This document shows positions 36,494 through 46,627 of a stretch of DNA of 64,000 bases, piece by piece. A program made the position numbers and the translations under genes. Source of the DNA: Mycolicibacterium sp. (GTDB lineage Bacteria > Actinomycetota > Actinomycetes > Mycobacteriales > Mycobacteriaceae); contig JACJWN010000004.1 in assembly GCA_020637165.1 (NCBI GenBank), forward strand, positions 186,001 through 250,000. The letters are read 5' to 3'. Under the pieces are notes generated by a model, which saw nothing but the letters and a program-made list of their open reading frames with translations, ran no database searches and was not told the DNA's origin. Position 1 is the stretch's first letter. Each line of letters begins with the position of its first letter.

Positions 36494-39310
36494 TCACGCC
36501 TTCTTCGCGGCGGCCTTTTTCGCCGCGGCCTTCTTGGCGGGCACCTTCTTGGCGGGCGCCTTCTTGCGGGCCGCCTTCTTGACCGGCCCACGGGCCCGGC
36601 GCTCGGCCAGCAACTCCGAGGCGCGCTCGTCGGTGATACTCAGTACGTCGTCACCCTTGCGCAGGCTGGCGTTCGTCTCGCCGTCGGTCACATACGGACC
36701 GAACCGACCGTCCTTGATCACCATCGGTTTGCCGGAGGCGGGATCGGTTCCCAGTTCGCGTAGCGGCGGGGTGGCCGCACCCTGACGGCCCCGACGTTTG
36801 GGTTCGGCGTAGATCTTCAGCGCCTCATCGAGGGTGATCCCGAAAATCTGGTCCTCGGAGGCCAGCGAGCGGGAATCGGTGCCCCGCTTGAGATACGGGC
36901 CGTAACGGCCGTTCTGCGCGGTGATCTCCTCGCCGCTCTGCGGGTCCGTCCCGACGAGCCGCGGCAGCGACAACAGTTTCAGCGCGTCCTCGAGGGTCAC
37001 CGTCTGCAGATCCATCGAACGGAACAGCGAGCCGGTGCGCGGCTTCGGCCCGGTCGGCTTCTTGGTTTTCTTGGCGCCCGCGCCGCCCTCGTCATCGGGG
37101 GGCGGCGGCAGCACCTCGGTCACGTAGGGCCCGTACCGGCCTTCGCGGGCGACGATCTCGTGCCCGGTCTCCGGATCGACGCCGAGCACCCTGCCCTCCT
37201 GGGGCGTGGCGAACAGGGTTTCGGCAAGCTCCAGGGTCAGTTCGTCGGGGGTGATCTCGTCACTGAGATTGGCCCGCTGCGGGGTGGGCTCCCCGTCGTC
37301 CCCGGTGATCATCCGCTCCAGGTAGGGCCCGTAGTTGCCCACCCGGACGTAGATCGGGCGTCCCTGCTCGTCGTCGAACAGCGCAATGGAGTTGACCCCG
37401 CGTGCGTCGATGCCCTCCAGGTTCACCCCGACCAGTTTCTTCAGACCGCCGGCCCGCGCGATCGAATGCGGAACCCCGTGCTCGCCGCCGAAGTAGAAGT
37501 TGTGCAACCAGTTGGTGCGGCGCTCGTGGCCGGAGGCGATCTGGTCGAGCTCGTCCTCCATGGCGGCGGTGAAGTCGTAGTCCACCAATCGGCCGAAGTG
37601 TTGTTCGAGCAGGCCCGTCACAGCGAAGGCCACCCAGGACGGGACCAGAGCGCTGCCCTTCTTGTGCACGTAGCCGCGATCCTGAATGGTTTTGATGATC
37701 GAGGAATACGTTGAGGGACGTCCGATCCCGAGCTCTTCGAGAGCCTTGACCAACGACGCCTCGGTGTAGCGGGCGGGTGGATTGGTGGTGTGTCCGTCGG
37801 CGGTCAACCTGGTGGCGTCGACCCGCTGTCCCTGACGCAGGTTGGGCAGCCGGCTCTCGGCGTCGTCGGCCTCGCCGCCGGCGAGCTCGTCGACGGTCTC
37901 CACATAAGCCTTCAAGAAGCCCGGGAAGGTGATGGTTCGGCCGCTGGCGGCGAACGTCGCCTGACGGCCGTCGGCGGCAGCGCCGGAAATACGCAGGCTC
38001 AGCGTGGTGCCGCGGGCGTCGGCCATCTGCGAGGCCACCGTGCGCTGCCAAATCAGCTCGTAAAGCCGGAAACCGTCGGAGTCCAGTTCGGAATGCAGGG
38101 CACCCGGGGTGGCGAAGGTGTCTCCGGCGGGCCGGATGGCCTCGTGCGCCTCCTGGGCGTTCTTGACCTTGCGGGTGTACTGCCTCGGCGAAGGATGTAC
38201 GTACTCGTCGCCGTAGAGTTGACGGGCCTGGTTGCGGGCGGCCTCGATGGCGCTGGCCGACAAATTCGTCGAGTCGGTGCGCATGTAGGTGATGTAGCCG
38301 TTCTCGTAGAGCTTCTGAGCCACACTCATCGTGCGCTCGGCGCTGAACCGGAGTTTGCGACCCGCCTCCTGCTGCAGCGTCGAGGTCATGAACGGCGGGT
38401 AGGGGCGTCGGGTGTAGGGCTTCTCCTCCACCGACGCGACGGTCAGCGCCGAACCGCGCAGCCCGTCAGACAGCGACGAGGCCGAGACCTCGTCGAGCAC
38501 GAGCACCTCGCCGGGCTTGCGGAGCGCGCCGAGGGAGTCGAAATCCCGGCCGGTGGCCACCCGTTTTCCGTCGACGGCGACCAGCCGCGCGTTGAACCGG
38601 GGAGGGGCGGCGTTCGGATCCGAGACGCTGGCGTCGAGTTCGGCCAGGATGTCCCAGTAGGTGGCGCTGCGGAACGCCATCCGCTCCCGCTCGCGCTGCA
38701 CGATGATGCGGGTCGCCACCGACTGCACCCGACCGGCCGACAACCCGCGGCCGACCTTCTTCCAGAGCACCGGGCTGACCTCGTAACCGTAGAGCCGGTC
38801 GAGGATGCGCCGGGTCTCCTGGGCGTCGACGAGATCGATGTCCAGGTCGCGGGGGTGCTCGGCGGCCTCCCGGATCGCCGGCTCGGTGATCTCGTGGAAC
38901 ACCATCCTGCGGACCGGCACACGCGGCTTCAGGGTTTCCAGCAGGTGCCAGGCGATGGCCTCACCCTCGCGGTCACCGTCGGTGGCCAGGTACAACTCGT
39001 CGACGTCCTTGAGCAGACTCTTGAGTTCGGAGACGACGGCCTTCTTGTCCGGGTTGATCACATAGAGCGCCTCGAAGTCATTATCGACGTCGACGCCGGT
39101 CCTCGCCCATTTCTTGTCCTTGTACCTGGCCGGCACGTCGGCAGCGTTTTTGGGCAGATCGCGGATGTGCCCCCGGGAGGACTCGACCACGTAGTTACGG
39201 CCGAGGTAACCCGCGATTTTGCGCGCTTTGGTCGGCGACTCGACAATAACGAGACGCCGAACGGTGCCGTTCCCGCTGCCCCGCGAGCCGGGCCGGTCGT
39301 CGTCAGCCAA
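36494..39310 (-). CDS. topA: DNA topoisomerase I
   Basis: 938 residues, near the 934 of Rv3646c. The N-terminal Toprim domain starts VIVESPTKARKIAGYLG and has the acidic DGDREGEAIAWHLL motif. The active-site Tyr is in GYITYMRTDSTNLS (about residue 342). The C-terminus has four TopA_C-type repeats with RYGPYV/RFGPYV motifs, lacks zinc fingers as in other mycobacteria, and ends in a Lys/Ala tail (KKAPAKKVPAKKAAAKKA) that binds DNA non-specifically. It relaxes negative supercoils and is essential. Convergent with the cyclase gene, 9 bases apart. Confidence 0.98.
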   Translation of the reverse strand: MADDDRPGSRGSGNGTVRRLVIVESPTKARKIAGYLGRNYVVESSRGHIRDLPKNAADVPARYKDKKWARTGVDVDNDFEALYVINPDKKAVVSELKSLLKDVDELYLATDGDREGEAIAWHLLETLKPRVPVRRMVFHEITEPAIREAAEHPRDLDIDLVDAQETRRILDRLYGYEVSPVLWKKVGRGLSAGRVQSVATRIIVQRERERMAFRSATYWDILAELDASVSDPNAAPPRFNARLVAVDGKRVATGRDFDSLGALRKPGEVLVLDEVSASSLSDGLRGSALTVASVEEKPYTRRPYPPFMTSTLQQEAGRKLRFSAERTMSVAQKLYENGYITYMRTDSTNLSASAIEAARNQARQLYGDEYVHPSPRQYTRKVKNAQEAHEAIRPAGDTFATPGALHSELDSDGFRLYELIWQRTVASQMADARGTTLSLRISGAAADGRQATFAASGRTITFPGFLKAYVETVDELAGGEADDAESRLPNLRQGQRVDATRLTADGHTTNPPARYTEASLVKALEELGIGRPSTYSSIIKTIQDRGYVHKKGSALVPSWVAFAVTGLLEQHFGRLVDYDFTAAMEDELDQIASGHERRTNWLHNFYFGGEHGVPHSIARAGGLKKLVGVNLEGIDARGVNSIALFDDEQGRPIYVRVGNYGPYLERMITGDDGEPTPQRANLSDEITPDELTLELAETLFATPQEGRVLGVDPETGHEIVAREGRYGPYVTEVLPPPPDDEGGAGAKKTKKPTGPKPRTGSLFRSMDLQTVTLEDALKLLSLPRLVGTDPQSGEEITAQNGRYGPYLKRGTDSRSLASEDQIFGITLDEALKIYAEPKRRGRQGAATPPLRELGTDPASGKPMVIKDGRFGPYVTDGETNASLRKGDDVLSITDERASELLAERRARGPVKKAARKKAPAKKVPAKKAAAKKAAAKKA

Positions 39311-39427
39311 CTCCGCTTACGCTCCACTTCCTATAGTGCGGCAATGCCCCCATAGGCACCCCCGGACACCTGACAATTTCGCACCCCCGGTCGGGCGGAC
39401 GCAAACCGCCCCCCAGCCGGTAGCCTC

Positions 39428-40006
39428 TCAGACGCGCGGCCAGGCTGCCAACGCCTCAAGCCCGTCCGGGGGTTCCCCCACCGTCTCAACCAGGCGTAAC
39501 AGCCGTCTGCGCCCGCTGATCCGCAACGCCGGACGCGCCCCGCGGGTCCCGATCAGGGTCGGTGCGATACCGATCCGCATCAACGCCGAGGCTAGAGGCG
39601 AATGGGTGTCCGGGGCGTGCTGGTCCAGCCCGAGCAGGTAGCGGTCGGCCTCGGGGAAGCCGGCCGCCAGCACCCAGGCCCGCAGTTCCCGGGGCCCGGG
39701 AAGCCACCGCGACGGGACGGTCTTGACCGCGCCGCGGGTCCATTCCGCGGCCACGCCCAGCAAGCGCGAGTCGACCCCCGTGCGGACCAGTGGGCTGTTG
39801 TCCTCGGTGCGGGTGATTTCGGCCTGCAGTCCCGCGGCGATCATCATTTCGGCGAGTTCCGCGGCCCGCCACACGGCGTCGACGACGACCGAGAGTCGCG
39901 CGCCGGCGCCGACCGTCACCACCTGGCCGGCCGCCGCGAGCACCCCGGTCAGGTCGGTCACCGCTGGGGGCACCGACTCTGCCGAGAAGAACGACAACTG
40001 GCTCAC
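39428..40006 (-). CDS. Conserved hypothetical protein (Rv3647c type)
   Basis: 192 residues from the GTG at 40006 (VSQLSFFSAESVPP), matching the size and start of Rv3647c; the frame is open ten codons further. No signal peptide or membrane helix. The sequence is Leu/Ala-rich alpha/beta with no catalytic motif that I recognise. It stands between topA and cspA as in M. tuberculosis. The conserved position suggests a core role, but none can be read here. Confidence 0.8.
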   Translation of the reverse strand: MSQLSFFSAESVPPAVTDLTGVLAAAGQVVTVGAGARLSVVVDAVWRAAELAEMMIAAGLQAEITRTEDNSPLVRTGVDSRLLGVAAEWTRGAVKTVPSRWLPGPRELRAWVLAAGFPEADRYLLGLDQHAPDTHSPLASALMRIGIAPTLIGTRGARPALRISGRRRLLRLVETVGEPPDGLEALAAWPRV

Positions 40007-40172
40007 GAGTCGACAGTAAGCCAGTCGGACCTGCACACCGCGCCGCCAAGCCGGTGGGACCCAGCGAAAACAGGCTCAGCCAAAACAGGCTCAGCCAAAA
40101 CAGGCGGGGCGAAAACGAAGCACCCCCGCGGTGCCCGTGGGCTCGCGGGGGTGCTCGGTGGATCGTTGTCGG

Positions 40173-40376
40173 TCAGACGGCGCGCACGCCGGTGGCCTGC
40201 GGACCCTTGGGGCTCTGCCCCACCTCGAACTCAACCCTCTGGTTCTCCTCCAAGGTGCGGAACCCCGATCCCTGGATTTCCGTGTAGTGGACAAACACAT
40301 CGGCGGAGCCGTCCTCCGGGGCGATGAAGCCGAAGCCCTTCTCCGCGTTGAACCACTTCACAGTTCCCTGTGGCAT
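40173..40376 (-). CDS. cspA: Cold-shock protein CspA
   Basis: 67 residues, full length. Both RNA-binding motifs are present: KGFGFI (RNP1) and DVFVHY (RNP2). The ribosome site GGAGGAAG lies about 20 bases upstream and AGGAAAG closer to the ATG. The protein binds single-stranded RNA and DNA and keeps mRNA unfolded. The long leader upstream (to about 40565) is typical of cold-shock genes and may be a thermosensitive RNA, although no structure was worked out. Confidence 0.97.
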   Translation of the reverse strand: MPQGTVKWFNAEKGFGFIAPEDGSADVFVHYTEIQGSGFRTLEENQRVEFEVGQSPKGPQATGVRAV

Positions 40377-40651
40377 TTTTCGTACTTTCCTTACTTCCTC
40401 CGGGTGCGGTCCATCGATGTTCAGAGTGGACCGGGCCGGTTCCGACCGCCATCCTTCGTGGATTCGTCGGACTCGCCGACTGCAACACCCTCGCAGGAAC
40501 CGCGACCGCAACAAAAGATCCTGCGAAGTGCCAGACACGAACACAGAAGCTGCGACCGTGATCATCCAATCACGTTCGGCACGGTTAGGACAGTCTCAGC
40601 GACAATTCGTTCGGTGGACCATCCGAGGAGCCGACACACAAGGAGCGGCAA

Positions 40652-42983
40652 ATGAGTGGTTTCGGCGGCGATCTACTGGCCGCCGTCTGCGGCGGCGGTG
40701 TGGCCTCCCGGAGCCACTCGCTGCTCCATGTCGCCGAGATACCCGCCCGCGGCGGCGAGCCGGTGGGATGGCCGGACTGGGTGCACCCCGACCTGCTGGG
40801 CGCACTGGCCGGCCGGGGCATTGCCGCCCCGTGGTCGCATCAGGTCGAGGCCGCCGATCTGGCTCACGCCGGGCGGGACGTCGTGATCAGTACCGGAACC
40901 GCCTCGGGAAAGTCCCTGGCGTTCCAGTTGCCCGTTCTGGACGCTCTGGCCCGCGACCCCCGAGCCCGGGCGCTGTACCTCTCCCCGACCAAGGCACTGG
41001 GTCATGACCAGTTGCGCTCCATTGCCGAACTGGCCGGGCAGACACCGACGCTTGCCGACGTCGCCGCCACGTCCTATGACGGCGACACCTCTTCTGAAAT
41101 TCGCCGCTTCGCACGCGAGCGTTCGCGGTGGTTGTTCTCCAACCCCGACATGGTTCATCTGTCGCTGTTGCGCAACCATGCCCGCTGGGCGGTGTTCCTG
41201 CGCAATCTGCGGTATGTGGTCGTCGACGAATGCCACTACTACCGGGGCATCTTCGGCTCGAATGTCGCGATGGTGCTGCGCCGTTTGCTGCGGCTGTGCC
41301 GCCGGTACGCCCCGGCGGGGTCAGCCGGACCCACGGTGATCTTCGCCAGTGCGACCACTTGCCGACCCGGGTGCAACGGCCGCCGAGTTGATCGGCCGGC
41401 CCGTAGCCGAGGTCACCCGGGACGGATCCCCGCATGGTGCACGCACCATCGCCTTGTGGGAGCCGGAACTGCGCGATGACCTGCACGGCGAGAACGGCGC
41501 ACCGGTGCGCCGGGCGGCCGGGGCCGAGGCGGCTCGGATGCTGGCCGACCTGGTGGCCGAAGGAGCCCGGACACTCGGGTTCGTACGGTCTCGCCGCGGC
41601 GCGGAATTGACCGCGTTGGGGGCAAGGTCCCGGCTCGAGGAGATCGCCCCGGATTTGCGGGACACGGTGGCCTCCTACCGGGCCGGCTATCTCGCCGAGG
41701 ACCGGCGGGAGATCGAACGGGCGCTGGCCGAGGGCGAGCTGCGGGGACTGGCCACCACCAACGCCCTGGAACTGGGTATCGACATTTCCGGACTGGACGC
41801 CGTGGTCATGGCGGGCTTCCCGGGAACGGTGGCCTCGTTCTGGCAGCAAGCCGGCCGGTGTGGACGACGCGGCCAGGGCGCGCTGGTAGTGCTGATCGCC
41901 CGCGACGACCCGCTGGATACCTACCTGGTCCACCACCCCGAGGCACTGCTCGGCAAGCCGGTGGAGCGAGTCGTGATCGACCCGGCGAACCCCTACGTCG
42001 TCGGCCCGCAGTTACTCTGCGCAGCGACCGAATTTCCACTGGAACAGGGTGAAGTGGATGCCTGGCGGGCGGGGCCGGTGGCCCGCGAGTTGGTGGACGA
42101 CGGTTTGTTGCGCCAGCGCTCGGGCAAATTCTTCCCGGCGGCCGGACTCGATCCGCACGGTTGGGTCGACATCCGCGGCGGCGGCCCCGGAAGCGTCGCC
42201 ATCGTCGAATCCGGCACCGGGCGACTGCTGGGCAACGCCGAAGCCGGGCGGGCTCCGGCGACCGTGCATCCCGGGGCGGTCTACATCCACCAGGGCGAGA
42301 GCTACCTGGTGGACTCCCTGGACCTCGACGCCGGGATGGCGTTCGTACATCTCGGGGATCCCGGCTACGGGACGCAACCGCGGGAGGTCACCGACATCAG
42401 GGTCACCGGAAGCGGAGAGCGGATCGACCACGGGGCGGTGACTCTGGGTCTGGTCCCGGTCTCGGTCACCCACCGGGTGACCGGCTATCTGCGCCGCACC
42501 CCCTCCGGCGAGGTGATCGACTTCGTCGAACTCGACATGCCGGAACGCAGCCTTGCCACCACGGCCGTGATGTACACCGCGACCCCGGAGGCGCTGCAGG
42601 CCGGCGGGATCGGGCCCATGTCCATTCCGGGTGCGCTGCACGCCGCCGAACACGCGGCGATCGGCCTGTTGCCGCTGGTGGCCAGCTGCGACCGCTGGGA
42701 TATCGGCGGACTCTCCACGGCGGTCGGAGAGTGCGGACTGCCCACCGTGTTCGTCTACGACGGACATCCGGGGGGCGCCGGGTTTGCCGAACGGGGCTAT
42801 CGACTGGCCGCCACCTGGCTGGGCGCCACCCTGGAGGCCATCGAGGCCTGCGACTGTCCGCAGGGCTGCCCCTCCTGCGTTCAATCGCCCAAATGCGGCA
42901 ACGGAAACGAACCGCTGGACAAATCGGGAGCAGTTCGCGTTCTGCGGGTGGTGCTGGGCAGCCTGACGGCGGGCAGTCGCTGA
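40652..42983 (+). CDS. DEAD/DEAH-box helicase (MrfA/YprA type), one frameshift
   Basis: Two frames join to a protein of about 776 residues, the size of Rv3649. The first half has Walker A STGTASGKSLAFQ, motif Ia YLSPTKALGHDQ, DECH box VVVDECHYYRG and motif III IFASATT. At about 41358 one extra T (ACTTGCC for ACTGCC) shifts the frame; coding resumes as ADPGATAAELIGRP. The second half has the helicase C-domain (ATTNALELGIDISGLD, QAGRCGRRGQ) and the DUF1998-like Cys cluster CDCPQGCPSCVQSPKCGNG. MrfA proteins take part in DNA repair. Because both halves are well conserved, the lesion is probably a sequencing error. Confidence 0.9.
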
Positions 42984-43308
42984 TCGCCGCGGCCGCCGAC
43001 CGACCTCTCGGCGCAGTCGAACACTGCGGTCGGCAACGCCTGGCCCGACGAGCGACCTGCGGGCAGAGTCAAGCCCGGGATCGAGCGAGTACGCGGCGAC
43101 GCCAGCGACCAGAGCAACGAACGTTCGGACATCGCGAGCCGTCGTCAAGTCCTGCGAACGACGTCGGATAGAGCCACTGCCAGGGATTGTTTTCCGCAAT
43201 AAAGATGCACCGGAAGGGGGCGGGCGTCCGGAATCGGGGCGACGTTCACCTGCGGATTCCGGTGCACCCCGGCAAACAAAGGGTCGTCCCCGCCGTTAGG
43301 CTGATTCC
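42984..43308. other. Intergenic region, no gene seen
   Basis: 325 bases between the helicase and the Rv3651-like gene. In M. tuberculosis a PE gene (Rv3650) lies here; no PE-like start or other gene is visible. The promoter of the next gene should lie near the right end. Confidence 0.5.
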
Positions 43309-44331
43309 ATGACCCAGGATTGGCTGCTGGTGGAGACACTCGGCGATCAGCCCGTGGTCGTCGCCCAGGGTCGGCAGATGAAGAACTTCGTGCCACTGGC
43401 GATCTTTCTGCGCCGCAACCCGAGTCTGTCGGCAATCCAGACCGCGATCGCCGAGACGGTGAGCACCGGGAGCCCGCTCGCCAGCATCACACCCAAGAAG
43501 AATCGGGTCATTCGAACCGTTCCGGTGCAGATGTCGGACGGGAAGATGCACGGGGTCCACGTCTGGAGCGGCCCGCCCGAGGTCGACCCGCCCGAACGGC
43601 CCGTCCCGGGTCCGCTCAAGTGGGACCTGACGCTCGGCATCGCCACCGACACCGCCGAATCCCTGCTCAACATGGGCATGGACCCAGATACCGAGCCACT
43701 GGAGGGCCGGGCGCTCGTCGAGGATTACCCGGCCCGCGATTTCAACCCCGACGAGACGGACGCCCTAGCCATGCGAATCGACTTCGCCCCCGGAAACCTG
43801 TTCTCCTCCACCTGGGATTTCACCGATAAGCAGGGCAACGACCGCCGGGTCGGCTTCGCCGCCCGCAGCGCCGCCGAACCGGTCGATGACGATGGCACCG
43901 ACCATGTGATCGCGCGGATAATGAATCTCGAAGTCGAGGTCCGGCCGACCGCGCCGGAATCAAACCCGCTGATCCAGCGGATCCTCGACCGCCTGGAGCA
44001 GCCCGGCAAGTACCGGCTGATCATCGATCTGGACAACTGGCGCCCCCTGAAGTGGATCGATCAACCCTGCCCACTGGTCGACTGGCGGCGTTCGGAGCGG
44101 ATCCATCCCGATGACCGCGAACATCTCCGTCAGGCGCTGCCCGCGCAGGCGCAGGCCGATTCCACCAGCGCGGTGGTTCGGCTGCCCGGTACCGACGGCG
44201 GCTGGGTCCCCCTGCACGCGACGATCACCCGGATGGAACCGGAGAAGGGTGTCCCCGCCGGCCTGACGATCCTGCGGCAGCCCACCGACGACGAACTCGC
44301 CGAAGCCGGTCTGGACCGGCCGGACGCCTAA
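43309..44331 (+). CDS. Sensor-domain protein (Rv3651 type)
   Basis: 340 residues against 345 for Rv3651, with which motifs agree (MTQDWLLVETLG start, QGRQMKNFVPL). Rv3651 has a structure with three sensor domains of PAS/GAF type. Here residues 1-90 form the first, 100-200 a GAF-like part and 210-330 a PAS-like part ending RQPTDDELAEAGLD. No catalytic or DNA-binding domain is attached, so it would work through a partner. It stands alone, convergent to the Tad operon by a 4-base overlap. Confidence 0.85.
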   Translation: MTQDWLLVETLGDQPVVVAQGRQMKNFVPLAIFLRRNPSLSAIQTAIAETVSTGSPLASITPKKNRVIRTVPVQMSDGKMHGVHVWSGPPEVDPPERPVPGPLKWDLTLGIATDTAESLLNMGMDPDTEPLEGRALVEDYPARDFNPDETDALAMRIDFAPGNLFSSTWDFTDKQGNDRRVGFAARSAAEPVDDDGTDHVIARIMNLEVEVRPTAPESNPLIQRILDRLEQPGKYRLIIDLDNWRPLKWIDQPCPLVDWRRSERIHPDDREHLRQALPAQAQADSTSAVVRLPGTDGGWVPLHATITRMEPEKGVPAGLTILRQPTDDELAEAGLDRPDA

Positions 44332-44684
44332 CCCACAACCACAGGACCCCCAACCACAGGACCCCCAACCACAGGACCGGCCCGAGCCGCGGCGCTCGCC
44401 TGACCCATCAGCCGTACATCGGCCTGGGTCGTCACGGCCACCACCACGTCGAGGCGCTCGACATCGCACGCCCGCATCATCGCCCTCATCGCAGCGGCCA
44501 CCGCCATCGCCTCCCGGCACGCCACCGCCTGTCCGGCCGGCAGGCGCGCCGCCGCCGCCAATGCCGCCAGGTCGGCTGCCGACTGCGCGCGATGGCGCGC
44601 GACCACCGCCGCACCCAGCCAGACCCCCGCCATCCCCAGTGCAAGCATGACGGCGATCAGAGCCGCCGCCAGAACAGTCGCCAC
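44328..44684 (-). CDS. TadG-like/helicase-neighbourhood secretion protein (Rv3654c type)
   Basis: 118 residues from a GTG at 44684; no ATG is in frame, and the upstream GTC codons cannot start. The N-terminal hydrophobic segment (ATVLAAALIAVMLALGMAGVW) and the motif HRAQSAADLAALAAA are typical of the Rv3654c family, small envelope proteins at the end of the tad operon. The C-terminus is an odd repeat, PVVGG three times, encoded by a 15-base tandem repeat (44332-44380). Confidence 0.78.
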   Translation of the reverse strand: MATVLAAALIAVMLALGMAGVWLGAAVVARHRAQSAADLAALAAAARLPAGQAVACREAMAVAAAMRAMMRACDVERLDVVVAVTTQADVRLMGQASAAARAGPVVGGPVVGGPVVVG

Positions 44685-44694
44685 GCCCGCGTCA

Positions 44695-45006
44695 TCACCG
44701 ACCGAACTCCGCCGCGGCGACGGATTCTGCGACGATGACCAATCCCGGCAGCATCGGCGAGCGGCCGCTGACCCGGGCAACCACGTAGGCGCCGTCCCTG
44801 CGTAATTCCACCTCGGCTCCCGCCGGAGCGAGAACGCTTGCCGCGCCAACGCCCGACCCGTCGCCTCGTGCGGCGAGGCGGGCGGCCTCCCGCGCCGCGT
44901 CCACACAGCGGATCTGCATGATGACCGCGCCGATGCCCGCCGCGCACAGCAGAACCACCGTGACCAGGCTCGCAATGGCCAACGCCGCCTCGACGGTGCT
45001 GAACCC
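44695..45006 (-). CDS. TadE-like pseudopilin (Rv3655c type), start uncertain
   Basis: About 103 residues from GFSTVEAALAIASLV, a class III prepilin-like N-terminus, to AAAEFGR. TadE proteins are minor pilins of the Flp/Tad system. No start codon fits upstream in this frame. An ATG two codons earlier (M-A-G) is out of frame by one base; one more G in GGG at 45001-45005's complement would give the expected start M-A-G-F-S-T-V-E. A missing G from sequencing is therefore likely. Confidence 0.75.
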   Translation of the reverse strand, partial: GFSTVEAALAIASLVTVVLLCAAGIGAVIMQIRCVDAAREAARLAARGDGSGVGAASVLAPAGAEVELRRDGAYVVARVSGRSPMLPGLVIVAESVAAAEFGR

Positions 45007-45017
45007 GCCATCGGCGG

Positions 45018-45221
45018 CTACACCCGTGTGGTCAGTGCACGGCTGATGAGGTTGGTCAGGGCGCCGACGACGGAATCCCCGGTCACGACGCTGTACAGAA
45101 TGGCCCCGAAGGCCGCCGCGGCGATGGTGCCGATCGCGTATTCGACCGTCGACATTCCCGCCTCGTCGGCCACCAACGTATTCATCCGGCTCCGCAGCAC
45201 ACGAAGGGCCTCGCGCATCAT
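45018..45221 (-). CDS. flp: Flp-type major pilin (DUF4244, Rv3656c type)
   Basis: 67 residues from the ATG at 45221, preceded by GGAGGAAAGG. A basic leader ends in EAG before MSTVEYAIGTIAAAAFGAIL, the class III prepilin cleavage pattern with Glu at +5, then a hydrophobic helix. It would be processed by a prepilin peptidase and assembled by the TadA/B/C machine encoded just upstream. It is the smallest gene in the operon, and lies where the pilin is expected. Confidence 0.88.
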   Translation of the reverse strand: MMREALRVLRSRMNTLVADEAGMSTVEYAIGTIAAAAFGAILYSVVTGDSVVGALTNLISRALTTRV

Positions 45222-45263
45222 GGTTTTTCCTTTCCTCCGAATCGACAACAACTCCGATCGCGG

Positions 45264-45842
45264 TCATCCCAGGACCGCCCCGAAGACCCCACCGGCCAAC
45301 CCGGCCACCACCGGGACGAGGCCCAAACAGATGAAAGCGGGCAGGAAACACAGACCCAGCGGTCCGGCAATCAGAACTCCGGCCCGCTCCGCCGCCGCGG
45401 TCGCGGCATGGCCCACCTCGCCGCGCTGACGCTCGGCAAGCGCGGCGACTTCGGCGGCCATCGCGCTGCCCGAGGAGGCCGTTCGCCGGGCCAGCCGGAC
45501 CAGCGCGTCACAGTTCTCATCGACGGCTCCCTGGGGCACCTGCCACGCCTCGTCCGAGTCGGCCCCCAGCGCAAGAAGATCAGAGGAGCGGCGAAGTAGC
45601 GCCCTGAGCGCCGGCGGCGCGAGTCCGGCGGTCGCCGCGGCCGCGGCGGCCACCGTCATCCCCGCCCCGAGGCAGACCGCGAGAACGTCCAGGGCCGACG
45701 CGCCGGCAAAAGGGTCCCGGCCGGAATCGGTTTCGGCGCCCCTCCGATCGCGGTGCGGACCGGATCCGGCTCGTTGCCTGACCCTGGTCGAACCCGGTGC
45801 GATGAGAAGAGCGGAAGCCAGCAGCAGGGCGGCCGTGTTCAT
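45264..45842 (-). CDS. tadC: TadC-like inner-membrane protein (T2SS-F family, Rv3657c type)
   Basis: 192 residues. The N-terminus has one hydrophobic segment, followed by a cytoplasmic helical part (LVRLARRTASSGSAMAAEVAAL) and a C-terminal hydrophobic pair (LIAGPLGLCFLPAFICLGLVPVV seen in two parts), the end of a T2SS-F domain. Its ATG overlaps the stop of the next gene upstream by four bases. With TadB it forms the platform that couples the ATPase to pilin assembly. Confidence 0.85.
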   Translation of the reverse strand: MNTAALLLASALLIAPGSTRVRQRAGSGPHRDRRGAETDSGRDPFAGASALDVLAVCLGAGMTVAAAAAATAGLAPPALRALLRRSSDLLALGADSDEAWQVPQGAVDENCDALVRLARRTASSGSAMAAEVAALAERQRGEVGHAATAAAERAGVLIAGPLGLCFLPAFICLGLVPVVAGLAGGVFGAVLG

Positions 45843-46627
45843 GCGGCCGCGCGATCGACGATGCGGTCGGACCAGAGCAGCCCGATGCAGATCAGCCCGA
45901 CCCCGACGAGCAGAAGCCAGCTCCCCGGCCCCCCGGCAAGCAGGAAGCCCACGGGATCGGCCCCGATCAACTCGCCGAGCACGACCCCGACGGCCGGTAG
46001 CAGCGCCAGGATGGTCGCGGTGGCGCGGGCACCCGCCAATGCGGCGTGCATCCGCTCCGAAAACCTTTGCCGCTCGGAGATATCACGCTGAGCAGCGCTC
46101 ATCAGGGTTGACAGCGCCAATCCGTGTTCGGCCGCCAACTGCCAGAATACGGCGAGCCGTTCCCAATAGGCCGGCACCGCTGAGGTCGCCGCGGCGGCGC
46201 GGATTCCGGCCCGCACGTCGGCACCCAGCCGCGCGCGAGCTGCGACCAAGCGCAGTTTCTCGCCCACCTCCCCCGCGGACTCTGCTCCGGCAATGGTGAA
46301 AGCACGCAACGGATGTGCGCCGACTCGGAGTTCGCCGATCACCACCGTCAGCGCGCTGGCCATCGCCCGGACCTCCGCGCGGCGACGTCGACCGGCCTCC
46401 CGGCGGCGCCGGCGCACGGTGAAAACCACCGCGGCGGCGGCGCACACGATGGACACCGTGACCGGTGCCAGGATGACGACCCCGGCGACCAGCAGCAGAG
46501 GCGCCACAGTCCGGCCTCGAACCCGGTGATGACCGGGACTGGCGGACGTTCCAAGCCGCCGATGAGACAGCGGTGCGATCACGATGGCCGCCGCCAGCAG
46601 CAGGGCCGCAGCAACGAAACCGCTCAC
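45839..46627 (-). CDS. tadB: TadB-like inner-membrane protein (Rv3658c type)
   Basis: 262 residues from the GTG at 46627, which overlaps the TadA stop (GTGA); an in-frame start at 46699 is less likely. Two N-terminal helices (FVAAALLLAAAIVIAPL and LLLVAGVVILAPVTVSIV) precede the T2SS-F domain (LVVGELR-like TVVIGELRVGAHPLRAF, with KLRLVAARARLGADV) and two C-terminal helices. It is the partner platform protein of TadC. Confidence 0.87.
   Translation of the reverse strand: MSGFVAAALLLAAAIVIAPLSHRRLGTSASPGHHRVRGRTVAPLLLVAGVVILAPVTVSIVCAAAAVVFTVRRRRREAGRRRRAEVRAMASALTVVIGELRVGAHPLRAFTIAGAESAGEVGEKLRLVAARARLGADVRAGIRAAAATSAVPAYWERLAVFWQLAAEHGLALSTLMSAAQRDISERQRFSERMHAALAGARATATILALLPAVGVVLGELIGADPVGFLLAGGPGSWLLLVGVGLICIGLLWSDRIVDRAAA

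Noticed and set aside
40377..40565. N-terminal extension of cspA to 130 residues
   Set aside because: The standard 67-residue protein begins at 40376 with a ribosome site; the upstream part is a leader, not conserved protein.
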